Positions 8,432-16,247 of a stretch of DNA of 64,000 bases are shown here, one piece after another. Within the stretch, counting starts at the first letter, position 1; each line of letters begins with the position of its first letter. Source of the stretch: Rothia dentocariosa ATCC 17931. Its GTDB lineage: Bacteria > Actinomycetota > Actinomycetes > Actinomycetales > Micrococcaceae. Below the pieces are notes generated by a model. That model ran no database searches, had not been told where the DNA came from, and saw nothing but the letters and a program-made list of their open reading frames with translations. The translations under genes and the position numbers were made by a program. The stretch is from NCBI RefSeq assembly GCF_000164695.2, contig NC_014643.1, positions 744,001 to 808,000 of the forward strand. The letters are read 5' to 3'.

Positions 8432-9829
8432 ATGGACCAAACTTCACAACGCCGTCCCGCGTGGCTGGTTATTCTGGCACTTTCTTTCCCTATGTTCATG
8501 GCTTCCCTCGATAATCTCGTGGTGACCAATGCACTTCCCGTGATCGGGGCAGATCTGCACGCATCTATTGAGCAGCTCACCTGGACGGTAAACGCTTACA
8601 CGCTGACCTTTGCGTCTTGCATTCTCATGTCTTCGGCGCTGGCCGACCGATTTGGGCGCCGTCGTATTTTCCTGAGCGGGATCTTTATTTTTACCGCAGC
8701 ATCCGCATGGTGCGGGGTCAGTAGCGATATCAACACCCTCATTATCGCCCGCGCTATCCAAGGGTTTGGCGCATCCGCTATCGTACCCCTCTCGTTGGCG
8801 CTTATTAGCACATCCGTTCCCGAGAGGATGCGCGCCGCCGCCATTGGTATCTGGGGCGGAGTCTCGGGGCTAGGTATCGCCGTCGGCCCCCTCATCGGCG
8901 GCGCCGTAGTTGAAGGCATGAACTGGCACTCCATCTTCTGGCTCAACGTACCTATCAGCGTCATCTGCATGGCACTCATTTGGTACACCATTGACGAGTC
9001 ATACGGTCGCCCCCAGCCACTCGATTTTCTCGGTCTTATTCTGGCGGGCGTGGGTCTTTTCGGTTTAACCTACAGCATTGTGCGCGGGAATGATGCCGGA
9101 TGGACAAGCGCAGAGGTCCTGACCGGTCTTATCGGGGGCGTTGCTCTTATAGCAATCTTCATCTGGTGGGAATCACGCGCCGCCGCGCCTCTGCTTCCGC
9201 TGCGCCTCTTCAGGAACCGTAGTTTCAGTGCAGCGAACGTGGTTGGTGTCATCTTCTGCTTCGGTATTTTCGGTGTTATCTTCCTGCTGATTCAGTTCTT
9301 GCAGGTAGTTCAAGGAGCAAGTCCGCTCGAAGCCGGACTGATGACCATGCCGTGGACTCTCGCGCCTCTTGTTATCTCGCCCATCACCGGTATCTTTACC
9401 CCCAAAATCGGTACACGCCCTATTATCGTGACAGGTCTTATCCTCACAGGTCTTGGGCTTTTCTGGGTTGGCACCTTGCTCAACCCCGATACCCCCTACA
9501 TACAGCTTGTAGCGCCGTTCTTGGTGTCCGGCATCGGTAATGGCATCGTTTTCGCTCCCTTGGCAACGGCAACTCTGCAGGGTATGGCCGCTGAGGATCA
9601 GGCGACCGCCTCAGGGACAAACGCCACTGCGCGTCAGATCGGGGTGGCTCTCGGGGTTGCAACGCTCACAGCGATCTTCACCTCGCTTGGCGGTACCCTC
9701 ACCCCCTCGGGGTTCTCAGATGCCGCTACCCCGACCACTTTTGTCGGCGCGGCGGCTCTAGTGGCGGCGGTTATTGCCGGGCTCTTCCTCCCCAAACATG
9801 TACGTACGGAGGAGAAAGTGCAAAGCTAA
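8432..9829 (+). CDS. MFS drug exporter, DHA2 (EmrB/QacA-type) family
   Basis: A 465-residue major-facilitator protein with about 14 hydrophobic segments, the DHA2 layout for proton-driven efflux of lipophilic drugs or cations. Visible family motifs are the N-terminal FMASLDNLVVTNALPVI (motif D1), the loop ADRFGRRR after the second helix (motif A), and IARAIQGFGASAIVPLSLALI (motif B region). A GGAG ribosome site lies about six bases before the ATG. It is divergent from its TetR repressor and sits between two copies of the same palindrome. The substrate cannot be told from sequence. Confidence 0.93.
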   Translation: MDQTSQRRPAWLVILALSFPMFMASLDNLVVTNALPVIGADLHASIEQLTWTVNAYTLTFASCILMSSALADRFGRRRIFLSGIFIFTAASAWCGVSSDINTLIIARAIQGFGASAIVPLSLALISTSVPERMRAAAIGIWGGVSGLGIAVGPLIGGAVVEGMNWHSIFWLNVPISVICMALIWYTIDESYGRPQPLDFLGLILAGVGLFGLTYSIVRGNDAGWTSAEVLTGLIGGVALIAIFIWWESRAAAPLLPLRLFRNRSFSAANVVGVIFCFGIFGVIFLLIQFLQVVQGASPLEAGLMTMPWTLAPLVISPITGIFTPKIGTRPIIVTGLILTGLGLFWVGTLLNPDTPYIQLVAPFLVSGIGNGIVFAPLATATLQGMAAEDQATASGTNATARQIGVALGVATLTAIFTSLGGTLTPSGFSDAATPTTFVGAAALVAAVIAGLFLPKHVRTEEKVQS

Positions 9830-9844
9830 CCTCCTAGCCTGCGC

Positions 9845-9909
9845 GAGCAGATAGTATTTCGGCGAGCAGATAGCATTCCGTTATCTGCTCGCCGAAATAC
9901 TATCTGCTC
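9845..9909. repeat. GAGCAGATA-family compound palindrome, copy 2
   Basis: Perfect 28-base arms (9845-9872 and 9882-9909) around a nine-base loop, again with GAGCAGATA twice in each arm. It lies between the convergent MFS and radA genes and closes the TetR/MFS cassette on its right side. Confidence 0.9.
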
Positions 9910-9935
9910 ACGGTTTACGTCACGATGTGCGGCAG

Positions 9936-11363
9936 TTATTTATCCTGCGGGAAGAGCAGGTTCAGCGCCTCGCCTAAGGTGGCGACCTCGCGCACGGTCA
10001 CCCCATCGGGCACCTGCCCCACACCCGTTGGGGATGCGGGCACCAGCACATGCGTGAACCCCAGCCTGCCGACCTCGGCGATACGCTGGCGAATACCCGG
10101 CACGGCACGCACCTCCCCCGCCAGACCGACCTCGCCAAACACCGCGAGTTTACGCGGCAGCGGCTTATTCTGCGCGGCCGATGCCAGCGCCATCACACAC
10201 GCCAAATCGGCGGCAGGCTCAGAGATTTTGGCACCTCCCACCGTGGAAACATAGCAGTCGAGCTTGCCCACGTTCAGCCCGGCACGGCGCTGCAAAACCG
10301 CCAAAAGCATCTGGATGCGCGCCGAATCCAACCCCGCCACCGTGCGCCTCGGCGCGGGTGCCACCGCTTGATCCAAGAGCGCCTGGACTTCGGCCAAAAG
10401 CGGGCGGCGCCCCTCCATCGTCACGGTCACGCAGGTTCCCGCCACCGGATGCGGTGTGCGCGAAACGAACATGCCGGACGGGTCGAGCACGGGCGCGATC
10501 CCGTCCTCGTGCATATCGAAGCAGCCGACCTCATCGGTGGGCCCGTATCGGTTTTTGATAGCGCGCAGCATGCGAATATTGGAGTGTTTATCGCCCTCGA
10601 ACTGGCACACCACATCGACCAGGTGTTCCAGCAGGCGGGGCCCGGCGATCGTGCCTTCCTTGGTCACATGCCCCACCAGCAGGGTACACATGTTGCGCGC
10701 TTTCGCGGCGGCAATCAGTGATGCGGCAACCTCGCGTACCTGCGTAACACCTCCGGCGCTGCCCTCAACATCCGCGGAAGCAAGGGTCTGCACCGAGTCG
10801 ATCACCAGCATCGCCGGGTCTACCTGCTCAATATGCGCCAGCGCGGTCCCCAGGTCGGTTTCGCTCGTCAAGTACAGGGTATCGGCGACGGCGTGGATGC
10901 GGTCCGCACGCAGCTTAACCTGCGCGGCGGATTCCTCACCGGTCACATACAGCACGTCGCGGGTTTTCGCGCGGGCACGCTCAGCGGCGGGGGTTCGCGG
11001 GGTGTAGCCGCGCGCGAAGGTGGCGGCAACATCCAGCAGCAGGGTAGATTTGCCCACACCGGGTTCGCCAGCCATCAGAATCACGGCACCGGGCACCAGT
11101 CCCCCACCGAGCACCCGGTCGAATTCGGGGTTTCCGGTGCTCATATAGGCGGCGACGGTCGAGTCTACCTCGCCGATCACCTGCGCCGGTTTCTGCACGC
11201 TGGATGCGGCACGGGTGCGCGCCACGGTACCCCCGGCGGCTTCCTCGACAGAGCCCCAGGTTTGGCATTCACCGCATCGGCCCACCCATTTGGCAGTGGT
11301 CCAGCCGCATTCGGTACAGCGGTAGGCGGGGGTTCCTTTAGTGGTTTTTGTGCGTGCAGCCAT
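9936..11363 (-). CDS. radA: DNA repair protein RadA
   Basis: RadA/Sms, a RecA-like ATPase and DNA-branch-migration helicase in recombinational repair. Domains in order: N-terminal C4 zinc finger (C16-x2-C19 and C30-x2-C33), Walker A GEPGVGKST at about 99-107, Walker B VIDSVQTL, the RadA-specific KNRYG motif near residue 267, and a C-terminal Lon-protease-like domain. The length of 475 residues is normal. The ATG follows a TACAAT box by seven bases, so the transcript is probably leaderless. disA lies divergently 125 bp away, and in many Gram-positives these two genes are neighbours and functionally linked. Confidence 0.97.
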   Translation of the reverse strand: MAARTKTTKGTPAYRCTECGWTTAKWVGRCGECQTWGSVEEAAGGTVARTRAASSVQKPAQVIGEVDSTVAAYMSTGNPEFDRVLGGGLVPGAVILMAGEPGVGKSTLLLDVAATFARGYTPRTPAAERARAKTRDVLYVTGEESAAQVKLRADRIHAVADTLYLTSETDLGTALAHIEQVDPAMLVIDSVQTLASADVEGSAGGVTQVREVAASLIAAAKARNMCTLLVGHVTKEGTIAGPRLLEHLVDVVCQFEGDKHSNIRMLRAIKNRYGPTDEVGCFDMHEDGIAPVLDPSGMFVSRTPHPVAGTCVTVTMEGRRPLLAEVQALLDQAVAPAPRRTVAGLDSARIQMLLAVLQRRAGLNVGKLDCYVSTVGGAKISEPAADLACVMALASAAQNKPLPRKLAVFGEVGLAGEVRAVPGIRQRIAEVGRLGFTHVLVPASPTGVGQVPDGVTVREVATLGEALNLLFPQDK

Positions 11364-11370
11364 GGTTTTT

Positions 11371-11376
11371 ATTGTA
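11371..11376 (-). promoter_or_regulatory. -10 box TACAAT of radA, leaderless
   Basis: On the minus strand TACAAT is followed by seven bases and the radA ATG (11363), with no ribosome site. Confidence 0.55.
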
Positions 11377-11475
11377 CGGGCGGCCCTGACGTTTTAAACA
11401 CCTAGGTCGTCAAAAGCCGAAGAAGAGAATATCGGGGCGGGGTACGCAAAAAGGCGGTGACACAGGCTAAAACGA

Positions 11476-11481
11476 TACAAT
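11476..11481 (+). promoter_or_regulatory. -10 box TACAAT of disA, leaderless
   Basis: TACAAT is followed by seven bases and the GTG at 11489, with no ribosome site. Confidence 0.55.
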
Positions 11482-11488
11482 ATATTCC

Positions 11489-12553
11489 GTGCAGACAGAT
11501 TACAGTGAACTCCTCCTGAAGACCATTGCGCAGATCGCCCCCGGCACCGAGCTGCGTGAAGGGTTAGAACGCATCCTCCGCGGGCGCACAGGCGCACTCA
11601 TCGTGCTCGGTTCAGACCGTACCGTCACGGGACTCTCCTCCGGTGGGTTCACCATCGACACCGAATTTTCTGCCACCCGCCTGCGTGAGCTCGCCAAAAT
11701 GGACGGCGCGATCATCTGTGACCGCGACGCCACCCGCCTGCTCATGGCGGCGGTACAGCTCATGCCGGATGCAACCATCGACACCAACGAATCCGGAACC
11801 CGCCACCGCACCGCCGAACGCATGGCAATCCAGACGGGTTTCCCGGTAATCTCGGTTAGCGCATCCATGTCCGTCATTTCGGTGTATGTGGACGGCACCC
11901 GGTACACGGTCGAAGACACCCAATACCTGATGGCGCGCGCCAACCAGGCAATCCAGACCCTTGAAAGCTATAAGAAGCGCCTCAACAAGGTGCTTTCCAC
12001 GCTGTCCGCACTCGAAATCGAATCACACGTTACGCTCAGCGATGTCGCTATCACTCTGCAGCGCATGGAGATGGTGCGGCGCATTATCTCTGAAGTCAGT
12101 CACTATGTGCTTGAACTCGGTGTGAACGGTCGCCTGGTGGCGCTTCAGCTCGAAGAGCTCCGCAGCCCCGATATGGCGGGTATCGACGTTATTCTGCATG
12201 ACTATCTGCCGCGGCCCACCGCGCAAAGCATCTCCATAGCAACTCGGGCTCTGCGCGACCTTACCGACATGGATATTGTGGACCTCACTATGATCGCCCA
12301 GGCCGCAGGGTTCGGCGATTACGAGCTCGACACTCCCCTGCAGCCGCGCGGCTACCGCCTGCTTGACGGCATCGCCACTATTCCGAACACAATTGCCGAA
12401 CGCCTCGTTGAACGGTTCGGCACTTTGCAGGCGCTCATGGCCGCATCCCTGGAAGATCTGCGTGATGTTGATGGTATAGGCGAGCATCGTGCCCGCACCG
12501 TGCGCGAATCGCTCTCCCGTATGGCGGAAAGCAGCCTCGAAAAATACCTCTAA
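11489..12553 (+). CDS. disA: DNA-integrity scanning protein DisA, diadenylate cyclase
   Basis: DisA makes c-di-AMP from two ATP and scans DNA for branched structures, which stop the synthesis. The N-terminal DAC domain carries the DGA motif at residues 72-74 and the GTRHR motif at 103-107, both intact. A helical linker follows, then C-terminal helix-hairpin-helix DNA-binding elements (IPNTIAERLVERFG and DVDGIGEHRARTVRE). The 354-residue length is normal. The GTG start is supported by the TACAAT box seven bases upstream and by the usual start of the family. It is divergent from radA. Confidence 0.97.
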   Translation: MQTDYSELLLKTIAQIAPGTELREGLERILRGRTGALIVLGSDRTVTGLSSGGFTIDTEFSATRLRELAKMDGAIICDRDATRLLMAAVQLMPDATIDTNESGTRHRTAERMAIQTGFPVISVSASMSVISVYVDGTRYTVEDTQYLMARANQAIQTLESYKKRLNKVLSTLSALEIESHVTLSDVAITLQRMEMVRRIISEVSHYVLELGVNGRLVALQLEELRSPDMAGIDVILHDYLPRPTAQSISIATRALRDLTDMDIVDLTMIAQAAGFGDYELDTPLQPRGYRLLDGIATIPNTIAERLVERFGTLQALMAASLEDLRDVDGIGEHRARTVRESLSRMAESSLEKYL

Positions 12554-12595
12554 CATTAGCCGGGTACGGTCCGAAGAACACCAGCTACCCAATAG

Positions 12596-12653
12596 AAAGA
12601 GCCTTTATTTCAATAAAGCATTAAAACCCTCTTTATTGAAATAAAGGCTCTTT
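12596..12653. terminator. Bidirectional terminator after disA
   Basis: Perfect 23-bp stem: AAAGAGCCTTTATTTCAATA... at 12596-12618 pairs with 12631-12653. It is followed by TTTTTAT on the plus strand and preceded by A-rich sequence for the minus strand. It serves the convergent disA and Ser-rich protein genes. Confidence 0.9.
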
Positions 12654-12696
12654 TTATACGTCTTTTATATATTCCCACAGGGAAATACCGTGGGCG

Positions 12697-13440
12697 CTAT
12701 TTCAACAGGAAGTTCACTCGCTGCGAGGTCACCCCATTCACGGTAGCCGTCACCCAGTATGTACCCTTCGCCGTATTCTTCAGCGCATTACATCCGGAGG
12801 TATTGAGCTTACGATCCCACGCAACATCGCTGGCGGCTTCCTTACCCGCAGGAATCTCGGTCCTCTTCGTAGGAGTGGGTGTGCACTTCGCAGACGAATA
12901 CACCTGGGTGTCGCCCGATGTAATGTTGATCTCCACGCCCTCGGCAACCTTCTCGCCGCCAATAAAGCAGGGCTTACCCGAAGAATTCGTGTACACCACG
13001 TGGAACGACGGCATTTCACCGGGCGCATACTGCTTCTTTGAAGGCTCGACCGTCACCTTCAGATCCTTGGCATTGCACAGAGCCACGGCTGGCGTTGCGG
13101 ATGCGCTCGCCGATCCAGACGGAGTTGCACTGTCGGATACTGCGGGAGTCCCAGAAACGGACGGGGTTGCCGATGCATTCGGGCTGCCGGATGCTGAACC
13201 GCTCACCGACCCCGAAGGCGCAACCGTAGAAGGTGTGGGGCGCGCGCTGAAATTCTGGAAAGGTTCGCCGGTGGCTGTCGCCTCTGCGGCGGCATCGTCT
13301 TGAGGCCCCTTATTAATCTGGTTCACTAGGGTGGTAATACCAACAATGCCAACCAGCAAAACAAGAATAAGCACTACCACGGCAACGATACGACGGCGGC
13401 GGTATACTTCGGGGGGTAATTCGGGACCAAGTTCAGACAT
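12697..13440 (-). CDS. Membrane-anchored protein with Ser/Thr/Pro linker and extracellular domain
   Basis: With the ATG at 13440 the protein has 247 residues: a short basic cytoplasmic start (PPEVYRRRR), one membrane helix (VAVVVLILVLLVGIVGITTLV), a low-complexity Ser/Ala/Pro/Thr stretch of about 80 residues, and a C-terminal domain of about 120 residues with four cysteines that could form disulfides. The last domain looks beta-rich (VKVTVEPSKKQYAPGEMPSFHVVYTN-like pattern), as in intracellular-proteinase-inhibitor or DUF4232-like modules. The function is unknown. In-frame starts at 13548 and 13476 exist but have no ribosome site. A hairpin directly abuts the chosen ATG. Confidence 0.75.
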   Translation of the reverse strand: MSELGPELPPEVYRRRRIVAVVVLILVLLVGIVGITTLVNQINKGPQDDAAAEATATGEPFQNFSARPTPSTVAPSGSVSGSASGSPNASATPSVSGTPAVSDSATPSGSASASATPAVALCNAKDLKVTVEPSKKQYAPGEMPSFHVVYTNSSGKPCFIGGEKVAEGVEINITSGDTQVYSSAKCTPTPTKRTEIPAGKEAASDVAWDRKLNTSGCNALKNTAKGTYWVTATVNGVTSQRVNFLLK

Positions 13441-13458
13441 ACCGTTAAGAATAACGGT
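13441..13458. promoter_or_regulatory. Inverted repeat abutting the start codon
   Basis: ACCGTTA-AGAA-TAACGGT, seven-bp perfect arms, touches the ATG at 13440. It could be an operator or a translation-controlling hairpin. Confidence 0.4.
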
Positions 13459-13610
13459 TTTTTGGGTGTCGTGCATGCAAAACCATATATATAAGCTACA
13501 TGGAATAGATAAAAATACGTTGCCTGTATATTGTGGGTCAATTGGCACCCGATACCCAATATCACCTACTCTAGAAACAGTAATACATTACAACGCAAGC
13601 AATTATTGCC

Positions 13611-14546
13611 ATGTTCAATTTAAAAAACTCACACGAACTACACCACCGCATAAATACTTGGTACCAGCACCATGCCCGCGACCTGCCCTGGCGCCGCGCC
13701 GACTGCACGGCCTGGGGTGTGATGGTGAGCGAATTCATGCTGCAGCAGACCCCCGTGAACCGCGTGCTTCCCGTTTGGGAAGAGTGGATGCGCCGCTGGC
13801 CCACGCCCGCATCCCTCGCAGCCGAAGACAGTGCGGAGGCAGTGCGCGCCTGGGGTCGTCTGGGCTACCCGCGCCGCGCCCAACGCCTGCACGGTGCGGC
13901 TGTCGCTATTACGAAGCATCATGACGGCGAGGTTCCGGCGGATTATGACGAACTTCTTGAGCTTCCCGGCGTGGGGGCATACACCGCGGCAGCGATTACG
14001 GTCTTCGCCTTCGGCAGACGCGCCACCGTTATCGACACCAATATTCGTCGGGTGCACGCCCGCGCCGTCATGGGCAAGGCGCTGCCCCATAAGCATTTGA
14101 ACGTCGCCGAAACGACCCTTGCCGAAGAGCTGATGCCGCAGAATACTGCCGTCTCCTGCGTGTGGAACGCCTCTGTTATGGAGCTGGGCGCGCTCGTGTG
14201 CGTCGCCAAGAATCCACGCTGCGAGCAGTGCCCCCTTGAGGATATCTGCGCGTGGGTGAAGGCGGGAAAGCCACAGGCCGAGTATACGCCTACGGGGCAG
14301 AGCTGGCACGGCACCGACCGGCAGTTGCGCGGTGCCATGATGGCGGTTCTGCGCGCCGCGCACGCACCGGTGCCGCGGGAACTTCTAACGGACTTCTCCA
14401 CCGATATTACTGTTCCCGATGCCCTGAAGGTTCCGGTGCAGGATTTACGCAAACTCGACTCATCCCAAGAACAAATCGACCGATGCTACAGCGGGCTTCT
14501 CAAAGATAAACTCGCGAAAGAGCGTAAGGACAGAGTTTCGCTCTAG
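13611..14546 (+). CDS. mutY: A/G-specific adenine glycosylase MutY
   Basis: Removes adenine mispaired with 8-oxoguanine. The catalytic Glu41 lies in VSEFMLQQTPV. The helix-hairpin-helix LPGVGAYTAAAI is at 118-129, the catalytic Asp142 in VIDTN, and the [4Fe-4S] loop Cys197-x6-Cys204-x2-Cys207-x5-Cys213 is intact. After residue 220 only about 90 residues remain, so the NUDIX-like 8-oxoG recognition domain of larger MutY proteins is short or absent, as in many actinobacterial forms. The ATG at 13611 is the first good start; upstream DNA is A+T-rich. Confidence 0.95.
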   Translation: MFNLKNSHELHHRINTWYQHHARDLPWRRADCTAWGVMVSEFMLQQTPVNRVLPVWEEWMRRWPTPASLAAEDSAEAVRAWGRLGYPRRAQRLHGAAVAITKHHDGEVPADYDELLELPGVGAYTAAAITVFAFGRRATVIDTNIRRVHARAVMGKALPHKHLNVAETTLAEELMPQNTAVSCVWNASVMELGALVCVAKNPRCEQCPLEDICAWVKAGKPQAEYTPTGQSWHGTDRQLRGAMMAVLRAAHAPVPRELLTDFSTDITVPDALKVPVQDLRKLDSSQEQIDRCYSGLLKDKLAKERKDRVSL

Positions 14547-14674
14547 ATTCTGACCTTTTATGCACTATTCCCCAACTCACGATAAACCTCGAAAAAATAT
14601 TGTTTTCACCTGAAATCTTTGGAAAAATGGAGAAAACATGCTGGAAAGCTCATTTCTTCGTGAAGGAGGACTCC

Positions 14675-15442
14675 ATGAAAATAGCGGTCATAGGGGCAAC
14701 CGGCACCATCGGCTCGAAAATTGCCGCCGAACTGGAAAAACGCGGTCACGAGGTAGTGCCGATCAGCCGCTCACACGGGGTAGATGTTTCATCGCTCGCA
14801 GATTTAAGCGCGGCGCTGACCGGAGTGGATGTTGTGATCGATGCGATTAACAACATGATCATGAGCAGCAAAAAGGCGCAGACAGCCTTTATCAGCACCT
14901 CCAGCAATATCGCGCAGGCGGCGGCTGATAACGATGTGAAGCGCATCGTCTGCGTCTCGATCGCCGGAGTAGAAAACCCGGCGGTTAGCCGCGGATACGG
15001 TTACTATGCGGGCAAGGCGGCACAGGAGAAAACCTATCAGGATTCCGCCGTAGACACCGTTATTATTCGTTCGACGCAGTGGTTTGAACTTCTTGACCCC
15101 ATTGTTCAGCAGGTTACGGTGGGGCCCGTCTCGGTGCTGCCGACCATGAAAATGGCGCCTATTCCCGCAGATGCGGCAGCACAGCTGGTATGCGATGTTG
15201 CCGACGGCTCCGAGAAGGTACCGGGTACGGGCATCGTCTCGATTCGCGGCGAAGAAGAAGGAACAACGGCGGAGTTCGTGAAGCGCCTTCTCACAGCACG
15301 CGGCGAGGTCGGCGGCAAAACGCCGAAAGTGGTGCGGCAGCTGCCGTATTTCGGTTCCGCTATTGCCAAGGGCGGGTTGATTCCCGATCCCGCAGATCAC
15401 ACCGTCTCCACTACGCTTGAGGAGTGGCTGGCAAGCCTGTAG
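14675..15442 (+). CDS. NAD(P)-binding Rossmann protein (NmrA/SDR-like)
   Basis: A 255-residue atypical short-chain dehydrogenase or NmrA-like protein. The N-terminus IAVIGATGTIGSKIA carries the GxxGxxG dinucleotide motif. A YYAGKAAQEK segment near residue 110 is the YxxxK-like pair. Such proteins act as NADPH sensors or oxidoreductases, and the substrate is unknown. The ATG at 14675 is chosen because GGAGG lies six bases upstream; an ATG-like frame at 14600 has no ribosome site and adds an unlikely leader. It is convergent with a MarR gene, which could control it but is not divergent from it. Confidence 0.85.
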   Translation: MKIAVIGATGTIGSKIAAELEKRGHEVVPISRSHGVDVSSLADLSAALTGVDVVIDAINNMIMSSKKAQTAFISTSSNIAQAAADNDVKRIVCVSIAGVENPAVSRGYGYYAGKAAQEKTYQDSAVDTVIIRSTQWFELLDPIVQQVTVGPVSVLPTMKMAPIPADAAAQLVCDVADGSEKVPGTGIVSIRGEEEGTTAEFVKRLLTARGEVGGKTPKVVRQLPYFGSAIAKGGLIPDPADHTVSTTLEEWLASL

Positions 15443-15464
15443 AGGTTTCGATACTGCGCGAACC

Positions 15465-15496
15465 GATGCGGTCTTCGTATGCACGAAGACCGCATC
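15465..15496. terminator. Hairpin between convergent genes
   Basis: GATGCGGTCTTCGT (15465-15478) and ACGAAGACCGCATC (15483-15496) are perfect 14-bp arms with a four-base loop. It serves the Rossmann and MarR genes. Confidence 0.8.
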
Positions 15497-15518
15497 ATCG
15501 CGTTAAGCGCTCGTATGC

Positions 15519-16025
15519 CTATGCGCCCTTATGCTCAAGAAAACCGATAAGCCTGTCGAGCAGGTCTTGCAGCTGTTCACGTTCCTGTGAGGTGAATTCG
15601 GCGCTCATGGCACGCTCGACGGCGCGAACCTTCTCGTCGGCCTGAACAACCAGCTCTTCGCCCGCATCGGTGAGGGTCACGATATTCACGCGGCTGTGAA
15701 TTTCGGAGGGCACACGGGTAATCAGGCTTTTCGCATCCAGACGGGCAAGAATAGTGGCCATCGTCTGCGGGGTTACCGCTGCGGCACGCGCCAATTGCGC
15801 CGCAGACTGCCCGGGCACATAGTAGAGCGAAGTCATGGCTGCATATTGTGCGACGCTCAGATCATACTCGCGCAGAACCTTAGATTTGACCGCCATCATC
15901 GCCTGCTCGGCGCGTTTAATCGACGACCCTATGCGCGACCGGGTTTCGGCAAGATAGGCTTCTTGCCCCTGTCCCGGCTGCGGAGGGTTTACAGACTGCT
16001 GTGATTTTTCCGATGATGCGGGCAT
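15519..16025 (-). CDS. MarR-family transcriptional regulator
   Basis: A 168-residue MarR-type winged-helix regulator. The central domain reads LSVAQYAAMTSLYYVPGQSAAQLARAAAVTPQTMATILARLDAKSLITR, the family recognition region, followed by the wing (SEIHSRVNIVTLTDAGEELV). Ligand and targets are unknown. The start at 16025 has a TATGCT box six bases upstream and no ribosome site, so the mRNA is probably leaderless. Confidence 0.92.
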   Translation of the reverse strand: MPASSEKSQQSVNPPQPGQGQEAYLAETRSRIGSSIKRAEQAMMAVKSKVLREYDLSVAQYAAMTSLYYVPGQSAAQLARAAAVTPQTMATILARLDAKSLITRVPSEIHSRVNIVTLTDAGEELVVQADEKVRAVERAMSAEFTSQEREQLQDLLDRLIGFLEHKGA

Positions 16026-16031
16026 GTACTA

Positions 16032-16037
16032 AGCATA
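16032..16037 (-). promoter_or_regulatory. -10 box TATGCT of the MarR gene, leaderless
   Basis: On the minus strand TATGCT is followed by six bases and the ATG at 16025. Confidence 0.55.
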
Positions 16038-16160
16038 CTATCCCCCAGCGCCGTCTCGCTTTGTTATTCACCGACATACACACTTATCAGAAGCGCAGTG
16101 ATATTGCCGGGGGTACAGCAATAATTATTCAGAAGCGCGGCAAAAACACCCTGAACAACT

Positions 16161-16207
16161 AAGGCTTGTCCCCGAATCCTTCGCGTGAGGATTCGGGGAC
16201 AAGCCTT
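16161..16207. terminator. Terminator of clpC
   Basis: Perfect 20-bp arms (16161-16180 and 16188-16207), AAGGCTTGTCCCCGAATCCT and its complement, with a seven-base loop, 40 bases beyond the clpC stop. Confidence 0.85.
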
Positions 16208-16247
16208 AATTAGTGCCTTCCGCAGGATCGCCTACAGGGGAAAGCCG

